The notes under the pieces are model-generated. The model saw only the letters and a list, made by a program, of their open reading frames with translations, did no database searches and was not told the origin of the DNA. From Curtobacterium flaccumfaciens UCD-AKU (lineage in GTDB: Bacteria; Actinomycetota; Actinomycetes; Actinomycetales; Microbacteriaceae): DNA of 59,378 nt. The DNA lies in assembly GCF_000349565.1 (NCBI RefSeq), contig NZ_KB714628.1:421905-481282 (forward strand). Direction: 5' to 3'. Position 1 is the first letter of the stretch. Every line of letters starts with the position of its first letter. Below are positions 59,145 to 59,378 of the stretch, piece by piece. The position numbers and the translations under genes were made by a program.

Positions 59145-59378
59145 CCGTCGGCTGCGCCGTCGCCAGCCGACACTTCGTGGCTACCGCGCGGACGTGAGCG
59201 GGGAGTTGCGACCGGTCGCGCTGTCGGCCTGGAGGCCCGTGGCGGGCCCACGGTCGCACGGGAGGCACGGTGCGGGCCTGCCACGGGCCTCCAGGCCGAC
59301 AGCGCGACCGGTCGCAACTCCCCGCTCAGGTCCGCGCGGCGGCCACGAAGTGTCGGCTGGCGGCGGCGCAGCCGACGG
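59145..59378. repeat. Giant imperfect palindrome, 105-nt arms (family A)
   Basis: The left arm 59145-59249 and right arm 59274-59378 are inverted copies with 5 mismatches over 105 nt, around a 24-nt spacer. Each arm also contains its own shorter hairpin (59147-59171 and the mirror near 59352-59376) and the self-complementary GCGACCGGTCGC. The right arm runs to the last base of the window, so the repeat may extend further. The remaining 50 nt between the HAD stop and 59145 hold nothing I recognise. Confidence 0.9.

Noticed and set aside
59145..59378. Insertion sequence with terminal inverted repeats
   Set aside because: The spacer between arms is only 24 nt, so no transposase can be enclosed; a non-autonomous element remains possible and is reported as a finding.

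Overview
The window is about 59 kb of very GC-rich chromosome. Genes are dense, GTG starts are common, and there are no rRNA or tRNA genes, no insertion sequences, no prophage genes and no CRISPR array. Gene content and protein sequences point to an actinobacterium of the family Microbacteriaceae, most likely near Curtobacterium. This placement is from memory of protein families, not from a search. No intergenic stretch exceeds 300 bases.

Layout. 39-9674: a TetR regulator divergent from a MacB-type ABC exporter, then a run of single genes (acetyltransferase, CrtI-like flavoprotein with SRPBCC partner, shikimate-dehydrogenase-like protein, quinone-oxidoreductase-like protein, PspC mini-protein, L-serine ammonia-lyase). 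9714-20741: an amino-sugar island. A minus-strand operon encodes a SIS isomerase/deaminase, a ROK kinase, an N-acetylhexosamine-6-P deacetylase, a PfkB kinase and a class II aldolase. It diverges from a DeoR/AgaR-type regulator followed by a Gfo/Idh oxidoreductase, a three-gene sugar ABC importer and a GNAT-like acyltransferase. The five enzymes match, step for step, conversion of imported N-acetylgalactosamine to triose phosphates. 20776-35247: mixed genes, including a second family A DNA polymerase, PAP2 phosphatase, Ser/Thr kinase, GH92 mannosidase, small acidic proteins, aldo/keto reductase, 23S rRNA methyltransferase and a WYL/VOC pair. 35427-43267: a complete kdp potassium system (small ORF, kdpF, A, B, C, D, E). 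43298-46843: an unusual ATPase-LuxR fusion regulator, hxlB-hxlA (ribulose monophosphate formaldehyde fixation), an acetyltransferase and a membrane hydrolase. 46913-54283: an APC permease, beta-phosphoglucomutase plus GH65 disaccharide phosphorylase, a short-chain dehydrogenase, a DUF1697 protein, a LexA-box gene and a conserved hypothetical. 54479-59094: an NCS2 purine permease, then folE, a folP2-like gene, a RibD-like reductase and a HAD phosphatase.

Two window-wide patterns stand out. First, 22 genes have a TANNNT -10 hexamer ending 6-8 nt before the start codon, the signature of leaderless transcripts, and this fixes several start choices. Second, intergenic ends carry families of palindromes with shared cores. 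The largest is an inverted repeat with about 105-nt arms that reaches the last base of the window.
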